The notes beneath the pieces were generated by a model, which saw nothing but the letters and a program-made list of their open reading frames with translations, was not told where the DNA came from and made no database searches. From positions 1 through 39,162 of the forward strand of contig CAYFYY010000038.1 of the NCBI GenBank assembly GCA_964347475.1: a stretch of DNA of 39,162 bases, read 5' to 3'. Of this stretch, positions 31,869 to 39,162 are shown in pieces (position 1 is the stretch's first letter; each line of letters opens with the position of its first letter). The stretch comes from GCA-020356105 sp964347475. Its GTDB lineage: Bacteria; Pseudomonadota; Alphaproteobacteria; UBA8366; JADFVY01. The position numbers were made by a program, and so were the translations under genes.

Positions 31869-31897
31869 AGTTTAGCCACCGCGTCCCAACAATGCAA
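31869..31897 (-). promoter_or_regulatory. Candidate promoter for the PA2779-PA2779-PA2778 cluster
   Basis: On the minus strand TTGCAT and TAAACT are separated by 17 bases, with a start near 31862 and a leader of about 54 bases before copy 2. It begins just after the stop of the DMT permease gene, so it would separate the cluster from metZ and the permease. Confidence 0.45.
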
Positions 31898-31911
31898 CGC
31901 CGCTTTCTACA

Positions 31912-32862
31912 TTATCTTGTCGGTCTCCGACCCTCGCGCCACGATATGTAGACCCCGCTTGCAACGATCACGGCAATGCCCGTCCACGTCCAGCCGTCGG
32001 GGAAATCGCTGAAGATGAACCATCCCACGGCCGTCGCCATGACGATCTCGGAATAACTGTATGGCGCCAGCAGCGAGGCCGGGGCGTGGTCGAAGGCGCG
32101 AATCAGCAGGAAATGCCCGAATGCCGCGATCGCGCCGATGCCCGCCATCATCACAAGCTCGCCCGGCGGCGGCGTGACCCAGTGGGGGACGACGGCGACA
32201 CTCATCACCACGGCGCCGGTCACGGCGGTATAGGCCAGGGTGATAAGCGGCGACCCGCTGCCCGCGAGTTTGCGCGTCAGCAGGGTATAGAGCGCGAACG
32301 CCACGCCGGCCCCGATCGCCAGGAACGAGCCCGGCTGTGCCATGCCAAAGCCGGGACGCAGGATGACGAGCGCCCCGAGAAACCCCGCGATGACCGCGGC
32401 CCAGCGTCGCGGGCCGACGCGCTCGCCCAGCAGCAGCGGCGACAGCGCGGTGACCACCATGGGCGAGACGAACAGCAGCGCCAGCGCATCGGCGATCGGC
32501 ATGTGCGCGATCGCCCCGAAGAACAGGATCGTGGCCAGCAGCGTGAAGCCGCTGCGCACCAGCTGCAGGACCGGCTGTGCGGGCCGCAACGCCGCCCCGC
32601 CGTGACGGTACAGCACGATCGGCGCGAGGATCATGAAATGGAAGAAGAAGCGCGCCCAGGTCAGCTGCGTGACGGCGTAGCGGTCGCTCAGATACTTCGC
32701 GAGCGCGTCCATGAACGGCACCACCATCATCGCCGCGACCATCAGGGCGATGCCGGCCAAGTGGTTCTCTGCCGCAGGTACCGGCACCGCGCCGGGCGGC
32801 GCGGCGATCGCCCCCGTCTCTTCCAGGGCGATCTCCACCGGTCTGCTGTCCTGGTCCGCCAT
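31912..32862 (-). CDS. DMT family transporter (two EamA domains)
   Basis: This 316-residue inner-membrane protein should have ten helices in two EamA repeats, the first from about residue 38 (LAGIALMVAAMMVVPFMDAL) and the second from about 180 (SFLAIGAGVAFALYTLL). Residues 1-35 are a polar cytoplasmic leader. Family members export or import amino acids and other small metabolites. The start is set at the first good ATG, although the upstream Shine-Dalgarno is weak. The frame stays open into metZ, but that is a GC effect. It lies 23 bases after metZ, so a link with sulfur amino acids is possible. Confidence 0.87.
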   Translation of the reverse strand: MADQDSRPVEIALEETGAIAAPPGAVPVPAAENHLAGIALMVAAMMVVPFMDALAKYLSDRYAVTQLTWARFFFHFMILAPIVLYRHGGAALRPAQPVLQLVRSGFTLLATILFFGAIAHMPIADALALLFVSPMVVTALSPLLLGERVGPRRWAAVIAGFLGALVILRPGFGMAQPGSFLAIGAGVAFALYTLLTRKLAGSGSPLITLAYTAVTGAVVMSVAVVPHWVTPPPGELVMMAGIGAIAAFGHFLLIRAFDHAPASLLAPYSYSEIVMATAVGWFIFSDFPDGWTWTGIAVIVASGVYISWREGRRPTR

Positions 32863-32885
32863 CCCGGCGCCGCCGGTGCCGCGCC

Positions 32886-34067
32886 TCAGCCGCCCAGCGC
32901 CCGCGCGAGGTCCTCCTTGAGGTCCTCGACGTCCTCGAGGCCGACCGACAGCCGCACCAGGCCGTCGGTGATGCCGAGGCGGGCGCGCTCCTCGGCCGGC
33001 AGGCGCTGGTGGGTGGTGGTCGCCGGGTGGGTGATCAGGCTCTTCGAATCGCCGAGATTGTTGGAGATGTCGATGATCTCCAGCGCATCGAGGAAGCGGA
33101 AGGCATCGGCCTTGCCGCCGGCCAGCTCGAAGGAGACGATCGAGCCGCCCTTGCGCATCTGCCGGCGCGCCAGCAGTGCCTGCGGGTGGCTGTCGAGATG
33201 CGGGTAGAGGACCCGGCTGATGCTGTTGTGGCCTTCCAGGAAGCGGGCGATCTCCAGCGCGTTCTCGCACATCCGGTCGACGCGCAGGTCTAGGGTCTCC
33301 AGCCCCTTGACGAGCACCCAGGCGTTGAATGCGCTCAACGCCGGCCCGGTGTGGCGCAGGAAGGTCTTCAGCTCCCCGGTGATGAAGTCCTTGCAACCGA
33401 GCACCGCGCCGCCGAGGGTGCGGCCGTCGATGTGCTTGGTCGCGGAATAGACGACGATGTCGGCGCCGCGCTCCAGCGGCCGCTGCAGCAGCGGCGTTGC
33501 GAACACGTTGTCGATGACGACCTGGGCGCCGGCCCGGTGCGCGAGCGCCGAGACCATGTCGAGGTCGATGATCTCCAGCGCCGGGTTCGACGGCGTCTCG
33601 AGGAACACCGCCTGCGCCGGCGTCGCCAGCGCCGCCTCCCACTGCGCCGCGTCGGCGCCGTCGACGAATTCGTGGGTCACGCCGTAGCGCGGCAGGATGT
33701 CGTTGACGATGAAATGGCAGGAGCCGAAGAGCGCCCGCGAGGCGACGATGCGGTCGCCGGCCTTCAAGAGGCTCATCAGCGCCGCGAACACCGCCGCCAT
33801 GCCGCTCGCCGTCGCCATGCAGGCCTCGGCCCCCTCGATCAGGCGCAGCCGCTCCTCGAACATGGCCACGGTCGGGTTGGCGTAGCGCGAATAGATGAAG
33901 CGGTCGGCGTCGCCCTTGAAGGCAGCCTCGGCTTCCTCGGCCGATTCGTAAATGTAGCCCGAGGTCATGTAGATCGCCTCGGAGGTCTCGTCGAAGCGGC
34001 TCCGCGTCAGGCCGCCGCGAACCGCCTGGGTCTGCGGCCGCGTCGCTCTCTTCTTCCCCTTGCCCAT
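32886..34067 (-). CDS. metZ: O-succinylhomoserine sulfhydrylase
   Basis: This 393-residue PLP enzyme of the Cys/Met metabolism family makes homocysteine from O-succinylhomoserine and sulfide. The PLP lysine is Lys211 in YSATKHIDG. Phosphate and ring contacts include YSRYANPT and ATASGMAAVFAAL, and a late arginine lies in LVRLSVGLED. The N-terminal RGGLTRSRFDETSEAIYMTSGY is typical of MetZ rather than cystathionine gamma-synthase or MetY. ATG 34067 has AGGGGAAGGA just upstream, better than the ATG six codons earlier. A promoter at 34112-34139 fits a short leader, leaving no room for a SAM riboswitch in this transcript. Confidence 0.93.
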   Translation of the reverse strand: MGKGKKRATRPQTQAVRGGLTRSRFDETSEAIYMTSGYIYESAEEAEAAFKGDADRFIYSRYANPTVAMFEERLRLIEGAEACMATASGMAAVFAALMSLLKAGDRIVASRALFGSCHFIVNDILPRYGVTHEFVDGADAAQWEAALATPAQAVFLETPSNPALEIIDLDMVSALAHRAGAQVVIDNVFATPLLQRPLERGADIVVYSATKHIDGRTLGGAVLGCKDFITGELKTFLRHTGPALSAFNAWVLVKGLETLDLRVDRMCENALEIARFLEGHNSISRVLYPHLDSHPQALLARRQMRKGGSIVSFELAGGKADAFRFLDALEIIDISNNLGDSKSLITHPATTTHQRLPAEERARLGITDGLVRLSVGLEDVEDLKEDLARALGG

Positions 34068-34111
34068 AATTCCTTCCCCTTCCATCGGGGGCGCGTCAAA
34101 CGGCCGCAGAG

Positions 34112-34139
34112 GGATAAGCCCCCCGATCGGTCATGTCAA
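34112..34139 (-). promoter_or_regulatory. Sigma-70-type promoter for metZ
   Basis: On the minus strand a perfect TTGACA is followed after 16 bases by TTATCC. Transcription would start near 34105, giving a leader of about 38 bases with a good ribosome site. It sits in the 145-bp divergent gap with the ornithine cyclodeaminase-like gene. Confidence 0.55.
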
Positions 34140-34212
34140 TTGCCGGACTTGCGTTTCGCCGCCCCGCTCCGCAGGATGCGCCGCGAGTCCGGCACGCGGG
34201 GGAGGGCGAGTC

Positions 34213-35154
34213 ATGCGCATGATCGATGCCGAGACGGTGCGGCGGTGCACCCCGTTCGGGCCGCTGATCGAAGCCGTCCGCGAGATGTTCCGCGCCGACT
34301 GCGTGATGCCGGTGCGCCACCACCACACCGTCTCGGTGCCCGGGGAGCCGGACGCGACGGCGCTGCTGATGCCGGCCTGGACCGAAGGCGCACATCTCGG
34401 CATCAAGCTGGTCAACGTCTTCCCGGGCAATGCGGCGCGCGGCCTGCCCGCGGTCAACGGCGTCTACGTGCTGTTCGACGGCAAGACCGGAGAGCCGCTG
34501 GCCACCATCGACGGCGGCGAGCTGACGGTGCGGCGCACCGCGGCCGCCTCGGCCCTCGCATCGGACTACCTTGCCCGCAAGGATGCACGGCATCTCCTCG
34601 TGGTCGCGACCGGGCGGCTGGCCCTGAACCAAATCGGCGCCTACCGCGCCGTGCGCCCGATCGAGCGGGTCACCGTGTGGGGCCGCAATCCCGAGCGGGC
34701 GGCGCGCATCGTCGAAGGGCTGGGGGACGGCATCGACGCCGGCGTCGCCACCGACCTCGAAGCCGCCGTCGCGCAGGCCGACGTCATCTCCTGCGCGACC
34801 CTGGCGACGAAGCCGCTGATCCGCGGCGCCTGGCTGCTTCCGGGCCAGCACCTGGACCTGATCGGCGGCTTCACGCCGCAGATGCGCGAGGCCGACGACG
34901 ACTGCATCCGCCGCGCCACCGTGTTCTGCGACACCCGCGCCGGCGCCACCGTCGAGGCCGGAGACCTCGTGCAGCCGCTGGCGAGCGGCGTGCTCAAGCC
35001 CGAGGACATTGCGGCCGACCTCTACGACCTGTGCCGCGGCGCGCATGCCGGGCGCGCGTCCGACGACGAGATCACGCTGTTCAAGTCCACCGGCGCCGCG
35101 CTCGAGGATCTCGCCGGCGCCCTGCTGGCCTATGAGAGGGTGGGGAAGGGGTGA
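34213..35154 (+). CDS. Ornithine cyclodeaminase/mu-crystallin family protein
   Basis: This 313-residue NAD(P)-binding protein has the family's substrate-domain motif GIKLVNVFPGN with the conserved Lys, then LFDGKTGEPLATIDGGELTVRRTAAASALA. The dinucleotide loop is VATGRLALNQIGAYRAVRP, slightly altered from the usual GTGxQA. Members act as ornithine cyclodeaminase, alanine dehydrogenase, ketimine or pyrroline-2-carboxylate reductase, or as binding proteins; the exact reaction cannot be fixed here. GGGGGAGGGCGAG precedes ATG 34213. It is divergent from metZ, and a repeat separates it from the MATE gene. Confidence 0.88.
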   Translation: MRMIDAETVRRCTPFGPLIEAVREMFRADCVMPVRHHHTVSVPGEPDATALLMPAWTEGAHLGIKLVNVFPGNAARGLPAVNGVYVLFDGKTGEPLATIDGGELTVRRTAAASALASDYLARKDARHLLVVATGRLALNQIGAYRAVRPIERVTVWGRNPERAARIVEGLGDGIDAGVATDLEAAVAQADVISCATLATKPLIRGAWLLPGQHLDLIGGFTPQMREADDDCIRRATVFCDTRAGATVEAGDLVQPLASGVLKPEDIAADLYDLCRGAHAGRASDDEITLFKSTGAALEDLAGALLAYERVGKG

Positions 35155-35177
35155 GGGCCCGTCGAAAAGTCTGGGCA

Positions 35178-35286
35178 GCGACCTCATCCTTCGAGACGGG
35201 CCGTTTGCCCTCCTCAGGATGAAGACCGGGAAATCAGAGCTTCTCCCTGAGGACCCCCGAAGGGGCGTCTCGAAGGGTGAGGTCGC
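35178..35286. repeat. Nested palindromic repeat overlapping the start of the MATE gene
   Basis: Two outer arms at 35178-35198 and 35266-35286 are inverted copies of 21 bp with one mismatch; the core is CATCCTTCGAGACG / CGTCTCGAAGG. An inner pair TCCTCAGG/CCTGAGGA lies between them. I recognise the CTTCGAGACG ... CTCAGGATGA type as a dispersed intergenic repeat of alphaproteobacteria. Here it provides the ATG at 35219 of the downstream gene and its first 23 or so codons. Confidence 0.75.
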
Positions 35287-36616
35287 TCCGGCGGCCCCGG
35301 CTGCAGACCCGCGAGCCTGGAACCGGCGTATCTGGGCGCTGGCCGGGCCGATCATCCTGTCCAACGTCACCGTGCCGCTGCTCGGCATGGTCGACACCGC
35401 GGTCGTCGGCCGCCTGCCGGACGCGCGCTATATCGGCGGCGTTGCCATCGGCGCGCTGATCTTCAACTTCGTATACTGGGGCTTCGGCTTCCTGCGCATG
35501 GGCACGACCGGGCCGACGGCGCAGGCCTGGGGTGCCGAGGACGCGGCCGAGATCCGCGCCGTGCTGGCGCGGGCGCTGCTGCTCGCCTTCGGGCTCGGGG
35601 CCGTGCTGCTTCTCGTCCAGGGCCCCGTCGGCGCGCTCGCCTTCCGTCTCTTGAACGCCAGCGCGGCGGTGGAGGGGGAGGGGGCCGCTTACTATGCCGT
35701 GCGCATCTGGGGCGCGCCGGCGGCGCTCGCCAACTACGTCCTGCTCGGCTGGTTCTTCGGCCTGCAGAATGCACGCTGGCCGCTGGTCCTGCAGGTGTTC
35801 ATGAACGGCCTCAACATCATCCTCGACGTCGTCTTCGTCATCGGCTTCGGCTGGGGCGTCGAGGGCGTCGCCGCGGCGACGCTGATCGCCGAATACGCGG
35901 CCCTGGCGCTCGGCCTCGTGCTGGCCGCCAAGAGGCTGCGGATGCTGGGTCCGATCGCGGCGGGGCGCCGGATCCTCGACTCCGCCCGCTTCCGTCGCAT
36001 GCTCGCCGTCAACCGCGACATCTTCATCCGCACGCTTTTGCTGATCACCTCTTTCGCGCTGTTCACCGACCGCGGCGCGACGCTCGGCGACGTGACGCTC
36101 GCCGCCAACGCGGTGCTGCTCAACCTCGTCTCGACCTCCGCCTTCGCCCTCGACGGCTTCGCCCATGCCGCCGAGGCCCTGGTCGGGGGTGCCGTCGGGC
36201 GGCGCAGCCGGGCGGACCTCGCCGGCGCGGTGCGGGCGACGATGCGCTGGGGCGGGATCGCCGCTGTGGCGACGGCGCTGGCCTTCGCCGTCGCCGGCGG
36301 GCTGCTGATCGACCTGTTGACGACGATCCCCGAGGTGCGCGCCCTGGCCCGCGACTTCCTTCCCTGGGCGGTGGCGATGCCGCTGATCAGCGTCTGGTGC
36401 TACCTCTACGACGGCATCTTCCTCGGCGCGACCCGCACGCACGAGATGCGCAACGCCGCGATCATCACCACCGCGCTCTACGTCATGGCGCTGTGGACGC
36501 TGGTGCCGCTGTGGGGCAATCACGGCCTGTGGCTCGCCCTGATCGCGATGAATGCCCTGCGCGGCCTCACCCTGGCGGCGTACTACCCGCGCCTCGCGCG
36601 GGGCGTTGCGGGGTAG
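35219..36616 (+). CDS. MATE family efflux transporter (DinF-like)
   Basis: This 465-residue inner-membrane protein has twelve helices in two halves. The first half includes WALAGPIILSNVTVPLLGMVDTAVVGRLPD, with the MVDTAVVG signature of DinF-type MATE exporters. The second half starts near residue 260 with RRMLAVNRDIFIRTLLLITSF. It should export drugs or metabolites by sodium or proton antiport. The only plausible in-frame ATG before the conserved part is 35219, which lies inside a palindromic repeat; the residues it adds (MKTGKSELLPEDPRRGVSKG) are repeat-derived. The ribosome site is poor, so translation may depend on coupling to the upstream gene or on the hairpin. Confidence 0.88.
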   Translation: MKTGKSELLPEDPRRGVSKGEVAPAAPAADPRAWNRRIWALAGPIILSNVTVPLLGMVDTAVVGRLPDARYIGGVAIGALIFNFVYWGFGFLRMGTTGPTAQAWGAEDAAEIRAVLARALLLAFGLGAVLLLVQGPVGALAFRLLNASAAVEGEGAAYYAVRIWGAPAALANYVLLGWFFGLQNARWPLVLQVFMNGLNIILDVVFVIGFGWGVEGVAAATLIAEYAALALGLVLAAKRLRMLGPIAAGRRILDSARFRRMLAVNRDIFIRTLLLITSFALFTDRGATLGDVTLAANAVLLNLVSTSAFALDGFAHAAEALVGGAVGRRSRADLAGAVRATMRWGGIAAVATALAFAVAGGLLIDLLTTIPEVRALARDFLPWAVAMPLISVWCYLYDGIFLGATRTHEMRNAAIITTALYVMALWTLVPLWGNHGLWLALIAMNALRGLTLAAYYPRLARGVAG

Positions 36617-36685
36617 CGCGGGATGCGGCTCGTTGAATACGGCGCCGGCTTTCGCCGGCAGGTTTCGCTTGTCCCCCTCCCCCTG

Positions 36686-36760
36686 CCCCCTCCCACCAGG
36701 GGAGGGGGTTAACTTGATGCAAATGCAAAGAAATATACCCTCCCCCTTGATGGGGGAGGG
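36686..36760. repeat. Two C/G-rich hairpins, intergenic repeat and probable terminator
   Basis: Hairpin 1 (36686-36708) has a perfect 9-bp stem CCCCCTCCC/GGGAGGGGG with loop ACCAG. Hairpin 2 (36738-36760) has a perfect 9-bp stem CCCTCCCCC/GGGGGAGGG with loop TTGAT. A short AT-rich spacer separates them. They lie between the convergent MATE and small membrane-protein genes, where they probably end both transcripts. The CCCTCCCCC-TTGAT-GGGGGAGGG form looks like a dispersed repeat. Confidence 0.7.
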
Positions 36761-36825
36761 CAGGGTGGGGGTGGGCGTCACCGCCGTGACCGGCGAATGC
36801 CGCGGAAAACCGGTTGCACAAAGCG

Positions 36826-37206
36826 CTAGCGCCCCGACTCGAGTCCCCGCGCGGCAAGGTAGCTGGTGCCCATCAGGGCGATGAGGCCGAGCCCGAGCAT
36901 CGTCGTGGGCACGATGCGCTCGATCGGGAAGAGGCCCGCGGCGACGGCAAAGACGCCGCTCGCCATCAGCCCGGTGATGACCGGGAAGATGGTGATGACG
37001 AGCAGTCCCTTGCGCGCCACCGGCGCCCGGTATCCCCACAGCAGCAGCACCGCCCAGCCGAACATCAGCGTCGCGGCGAGGCCCATGGGGTAGGTCACCG
37101 TGCTTTCGCCCATGCGCGCCGGGATCAGCGTAAGGATGCCGATGCCGACATCGGCAACGGCGCCGGCAAGGAAGCTGACCTTCAGCCAGCGGATCGTTCG
37201 CTCCAT
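36826..37206 (-). CDS. Small four-helix inner-membrane protein, function unknown
   Basis: This 126-residue protein has four predicted membrane helices: about 8-30 (VSFLAGAVADVGIGILTLIPA), 42-58 (GLAATLMFGWAVLLLWG), 66-90 (GLLVITIFPVITGLMASGVF) and 98-118 (IVPTTMLGLGLIALMGTSYLA). Loops are short and few charges are present. I do not recognise a named family. A clear GGAGG lies before ATG 37206, which supports a real gene; the longer frame upstream is not needed. It is divergent from the rhodanese gene and convergent with the MATE gene. Confidence 0.75.
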   Translation of the reverse strand: MERTIRWLKVSFLAGAVADVGIGILTLIPARMGESTVTYPMGLAATLMFGWAVLLLWGYRAPVARKGLLVITIFPVITGLMASGVFAVAAGLFPIERIVPTTMLGLGLIALMGTSYLAARGLESGR

Positions 37207-37377
37207 GCCGGACCTCCGTTCTCGCCGCCTGCCCCGTCCTCCCTGCGCCGCCGCGCCCAGCATGCCACGAGTTGGCCGGCCGACACACGCACCTATCGTA
37301 CACGGTGCTTGCAGACGCCGTCGCACCATGCATGCTTATAGCTCCGGCGCGGCGCGCCGGCGAGGAGAGGGACGGAA

Positions 37378-37794
37378 ATGCCGCAGACCATCACCTGCTC
37401 GGTCGCCGACATGGTGGCCGCGGCCAGCCGCGAGATCCGCGTGCTTTCGGTTCATGAGGCGCTGGACATGCACGGGCGTGAGGACGTGCTGTTCATCGAT
37501 CTGCGCGATGTGCGCGAGCTGGCCAAGACCGGCCGCATCCCCGGCGCCCGCCACGTGCCGCGCGGCCTGCTGGAATTCTGGATCGACCCGAAAAGTCCCT
37601 ACCACAGGCCGTTCTTTGCCGAGGACCGGACCTTCATCTTTTACTGCGCCGTCTCCTGGCGCTCGGCACTGGCGACCAAGGCGGCGCAGGACATGGGCCT
37701 GGCCCCCGTCACCCATCTTGACGGCGGCCTCGAGGCCTGGATCGAGGCCGGCGGCCCGGTCGAGCCGCCGCGGCGGCACGACGGCAGGACCTGA
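37378..37794 (+). CDS. Rhodanese-like domain protein
   Basis: This 138-residue single-domain protein has the rhodanese fold. The active-site loop is FYCAVSWRSALA with Cys90, and flanking motifs are LFIDLRDVRELAKTGRIPGARHVP and HLDGGLEAW. The loop is six residues long after the Cys, as in sulfurtransferases, so it may carry a persulfide from thiosulfate or another donor to an acceptor. No signal peptide is seen, so it is cytoplasmic. GGAGAGGGACGG precedes the ATG. Confidence 0.92.
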   Translation: MPQTITCSVADMVAAASREIRVLSVHEALDMHGREDVLFIDLRDVRELAKTGRIPGARHVPRGLLEFWIDPKSPYHRPFFAEDRTFIFYCAVSWRSALATKAAQDMGLAPVTHLDGGLEAWIEAGGPVEPPRRHDGRT

Positions 37795-37939
37795 CACAGC
37801 GTCCGCGCGCCTTCCGGCAGTCGGGCCGAAGATTGTCCAAAATGAACCTTAACGAATTTGGGGATTTATGACACGATGCCAGGTTGCAGCGCCTCGACCG
37901 AGTGTCGTCAGCCGTCTCTTGCGATAGTGGGGATTTCAA

Positions 37940-38563
37940 ATGCCCCTTAGCACCACGAAACGGGAAGTCCTTGTAGCGTTGGTGAGTGGCACCTTCGGAT
38001 TGATTGGCGGAACGGCGTCGGCCTTTACCGGTGCCTACGTTTAGCGGCAGGAACACAGAAAAGAACAGAAGCGTATGCTGTTCGGGAAAATAAATGAGAA
38101 GCATATCGCTCTGCGACAACATATCGATCAATACGAAAATACAGTCCGTCTCTGGGTTCGTGACCTCATTCAAAAGACCAAGAAATCGCCGGGTAAACCC
38201 TTGCAAATGTCTGAAATACGGGGAATGCAGACATTCGAGGATGTAATAAATCATGTTTCAGAGAGTAACCATATAGTTCGTGAATATAGCGGTGCCGCGA
38301 TCCAGGCACAGGATCTGTTTGAGGGTGCGGTCCAGGAAAAATTCGCGAAGATCGTGCGCCTGATCGACCGCTTTGTGAGTATGGAAAAACAGACCGCCGA
38401 TTTCCTGATCGAGCTCATCGAGGAAACACCGGTACCGACAAGCGGGTCCGCATCCAAGTTCTTCCGGGAAGATATCAAGCCGAGAATACGCCACCACCTG
38501 GACATAGCACTGCGGCAGATGGAGGACCTGATTAACGAAATCAGAAATGTATTCGCACTTTAG
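37940..38563 (+). pseudogene. Membrane-anchored helical protein interrupted by an in-frame TAG
   Basis: From ATG 37940 (GGGGAT upstream) the frame encodes a short N-terminus and one membrane helix (VLVALVSGTFGLIGGTASAF), then meets TAG at 38042-38044. The same frame continues with RQEHRKEQKRMLFGKINEKH and about 165 more residues to 38563, without a frameshift. The downstream part is charged and helical, with FEDVINHVSESNHIVREYS and RHHLDIALRQMEDLINEIR. Together they look like one protein of about 207 residues, membrane-anchored with a cytoplasmic coiled region. An internal ATG at 38075 could express the soluble part, but its ribosome site is weak. GC is lower than in neighbours, which suggests recent acquisition. 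I do not recognise the family. Confidence 0.65.
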
Positions 38564-38722
38564 AACCTGACATTCCGGTCTCACATTTGAAGGTGATGCC
38601 GTTGCCGCCGCTCACCTCGCATCGAACCGCCCTGACGTGTTTGTGATGCATCGTTGATTGCCGCCGCCGCCGCCGCGGCGCATATGCGGGGCAACCCGTA
38701 TTTGTTGGCGATGGAGATACAC

Positions 38723-39162
38723 ATGAAACGCAATACGCTGGCCGGTTCGGTCCTGTCGCTGGGGCTCGCCCTCATCGTCGCCGGCCCGGCGCCTGCGGCC
38801 GGGCCGACCGTCATCGAGCTGACCCAGACGCCCTGCCAGTTCCTCGAATCCGAGGGCGGCGTTGACCACGGCTACAAATCCGCGAAAAAGGCCGATTGCG
38901 AGGCGATCAACAAGGCCACCGGGGCCGCGCGGCTGGCCGCGGCGGAGCCGATGACGCTCAAGCCCGGCAAATACGTCTTCCGCGTGACCAACAGGAACGT
39001 GCCCTACGGCCTCGGCTTCTGGCTGCGCGGCGACGGCATCGTCAACCGCGCGACCCTGCCCAGCGTCTCCGGCGGCGGCCTTGCCCAGGGCGCGACCAAG
39101 GATTACGAGATCGAGCTCACCCCCGGCGAATACGTCTATTCCTGCCCCCTGAACCCGACCCC
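38723..39162 (+). CDS. Secreted cupredoxin-like protein, C-terminus cut by window end
   Basis: The first 146 codons are present. A signal peptide (MKRNTLAGSVLSLGLALIVA, cleavage near PAPAA) precedes a beta-sandwich-like region. LKPGKYVFRVTNRNVPYGLGFWLRG and IELTPGEYVYSCPLNPT resemble the two conserved strands of cupredoxins. The usual first copper histidine after the Asn-rich turn is replaced by Tyr (NVPYGLGF), so standard type 1 copper binding is doubtful. Two more Cys (TPCQFLE and KADCEAI) may form a disulfide. GGAGATACAC lies before the ATG. The frame is open at the window edge. Confidence 0.75.
   Translation, partial: MKRNTLAGSVLSLGLALIVAGPAPAAGPTVIELTQTPCQFLESEGGVDHGYKSAKKADCEAINKATGAARLAAAEPMTLKPGKYVFRVTNRNVPYGLGFWLRGDGIVNRATLPSVSGGGLAQGATKDYEIELTPGEYVYSCPLNPT

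Noticed and set aside
32863..33642. Open frame extending the DMT permease N-terminus across metZ
   Set aside because: The extra part is an out-of-frame shadow of metZ, with Arg/Ala/Gly-rich low-complexity sequence; the permease begins at 32862.
34068..34212. Possible SAM-II or SAM/SAH riboswitch upstream of metZ
   Set aside because: A TTGACA-16-TTATCC promoter would leave only about 38 bases of leader, and I cannot find the conserved SAM-II pseudoknot segments in the gap.
36552..36884. Plus-strand open frame across the intergenic hairpins after the MATE gene
   Set aside because: It is composed mainly of repeat-derived Pro/Ser-rich sequence and overlaps both the MATE end and the minus-strand membrane-protein gene.
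1..39162. CRISPR arrays, tRNA or rRNA genes, transposases, integrases, phage genes, restriction or toxin-antitoxin systems
   Set aside because: I looked for their repeats, motifs and proteins on both strands and saw none; the palindromic elements are too short and not evenly repeated.

Overview
The window is about 39 kb of GC-rich chromosome, almost fully coding, with no tRNA, rRNA, CRISPR array, transposase or integrase that I can see. Codon use, the gene order dapA-smpB ... rpoZ-spoT ... pdxJ-acpS-lepB-rnc-era ... recO-parC, a bifunctional Rsh enzyme and an M23 peptidase/bactofilin pair all point to an alphaproteobacterium, probably of the Rhodospirillales type. This assignment is inference from gene families; no marker RNA is present.

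Layout. 1-1508: the tail of an acyl-CoA dehydrogenase, an APH-fold kinase and a DUF6285 protein, translationally coupled, probably for an unusual acyl-CoA substrate. 1588-3900: two related membrane-anchored c-type cytochromes flanking an oppositely oriented TAXI-type TRAP binding protein that has no permease genes beside it. 4259-6515: a LytM/M23 peptidase with a long coiled coil overlapping a bactofilin gene, a cell-shape module. 6586-11440 (minus strand): serine/threonine dehydratase, alpha/beta hydrolase, type II haloacid dehalogenase and a soluble lytic transglycosylase.

11649-27746 is the housekeeping core: dapA, smpB, a family 5 uracil-DNA glycosylase, a NYN-domain nuclease-like protein, rpoZ, spoT/rsh, a DUF2062 protein, pdxJ, acpS, lepB, rnc, era, recO and parC. 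Between era and recO sits a three-gene insert (metallo-beta-lactamase-fold lactonase-like protein, beta-hydroxyacid dehydrogenase, NMT1-like binding protein without a signal peptide) together with a palindromic repeat. bioY follows parC and ends at a strong hairpin facing a FadL-type outer-membrane porin.

28499-34067 (minus strand): metZ and a DMT permease, then two tandem PA2779-family membrane proteins, a PA2778-family C39-like lipoprotein peptidase with TPRs, and the FadL porin. The peptidase plus duplicated substrate-like partners is the best candidate here for a poorly described system. 34213-39162: an ornithine cyclodeaminase/mu-crystallin family protein, a MATE exporter whose start codon lies inside a palindromic repeat, two further C/G-rich hairpins, a small four-helix membrane protein, a rhodanese, a lower-GC gene interrupted by an amber codon, and the start of a cupredoxin-like secreted protein cut by the window edge.

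Three unrelated palindromic repeat types (23677-23762, 35178-35286, 36686-36760) occur at gene junctions. Several promoters with near-ideal spacing can be proposed, notably for rpoZ, lepB and metZ.
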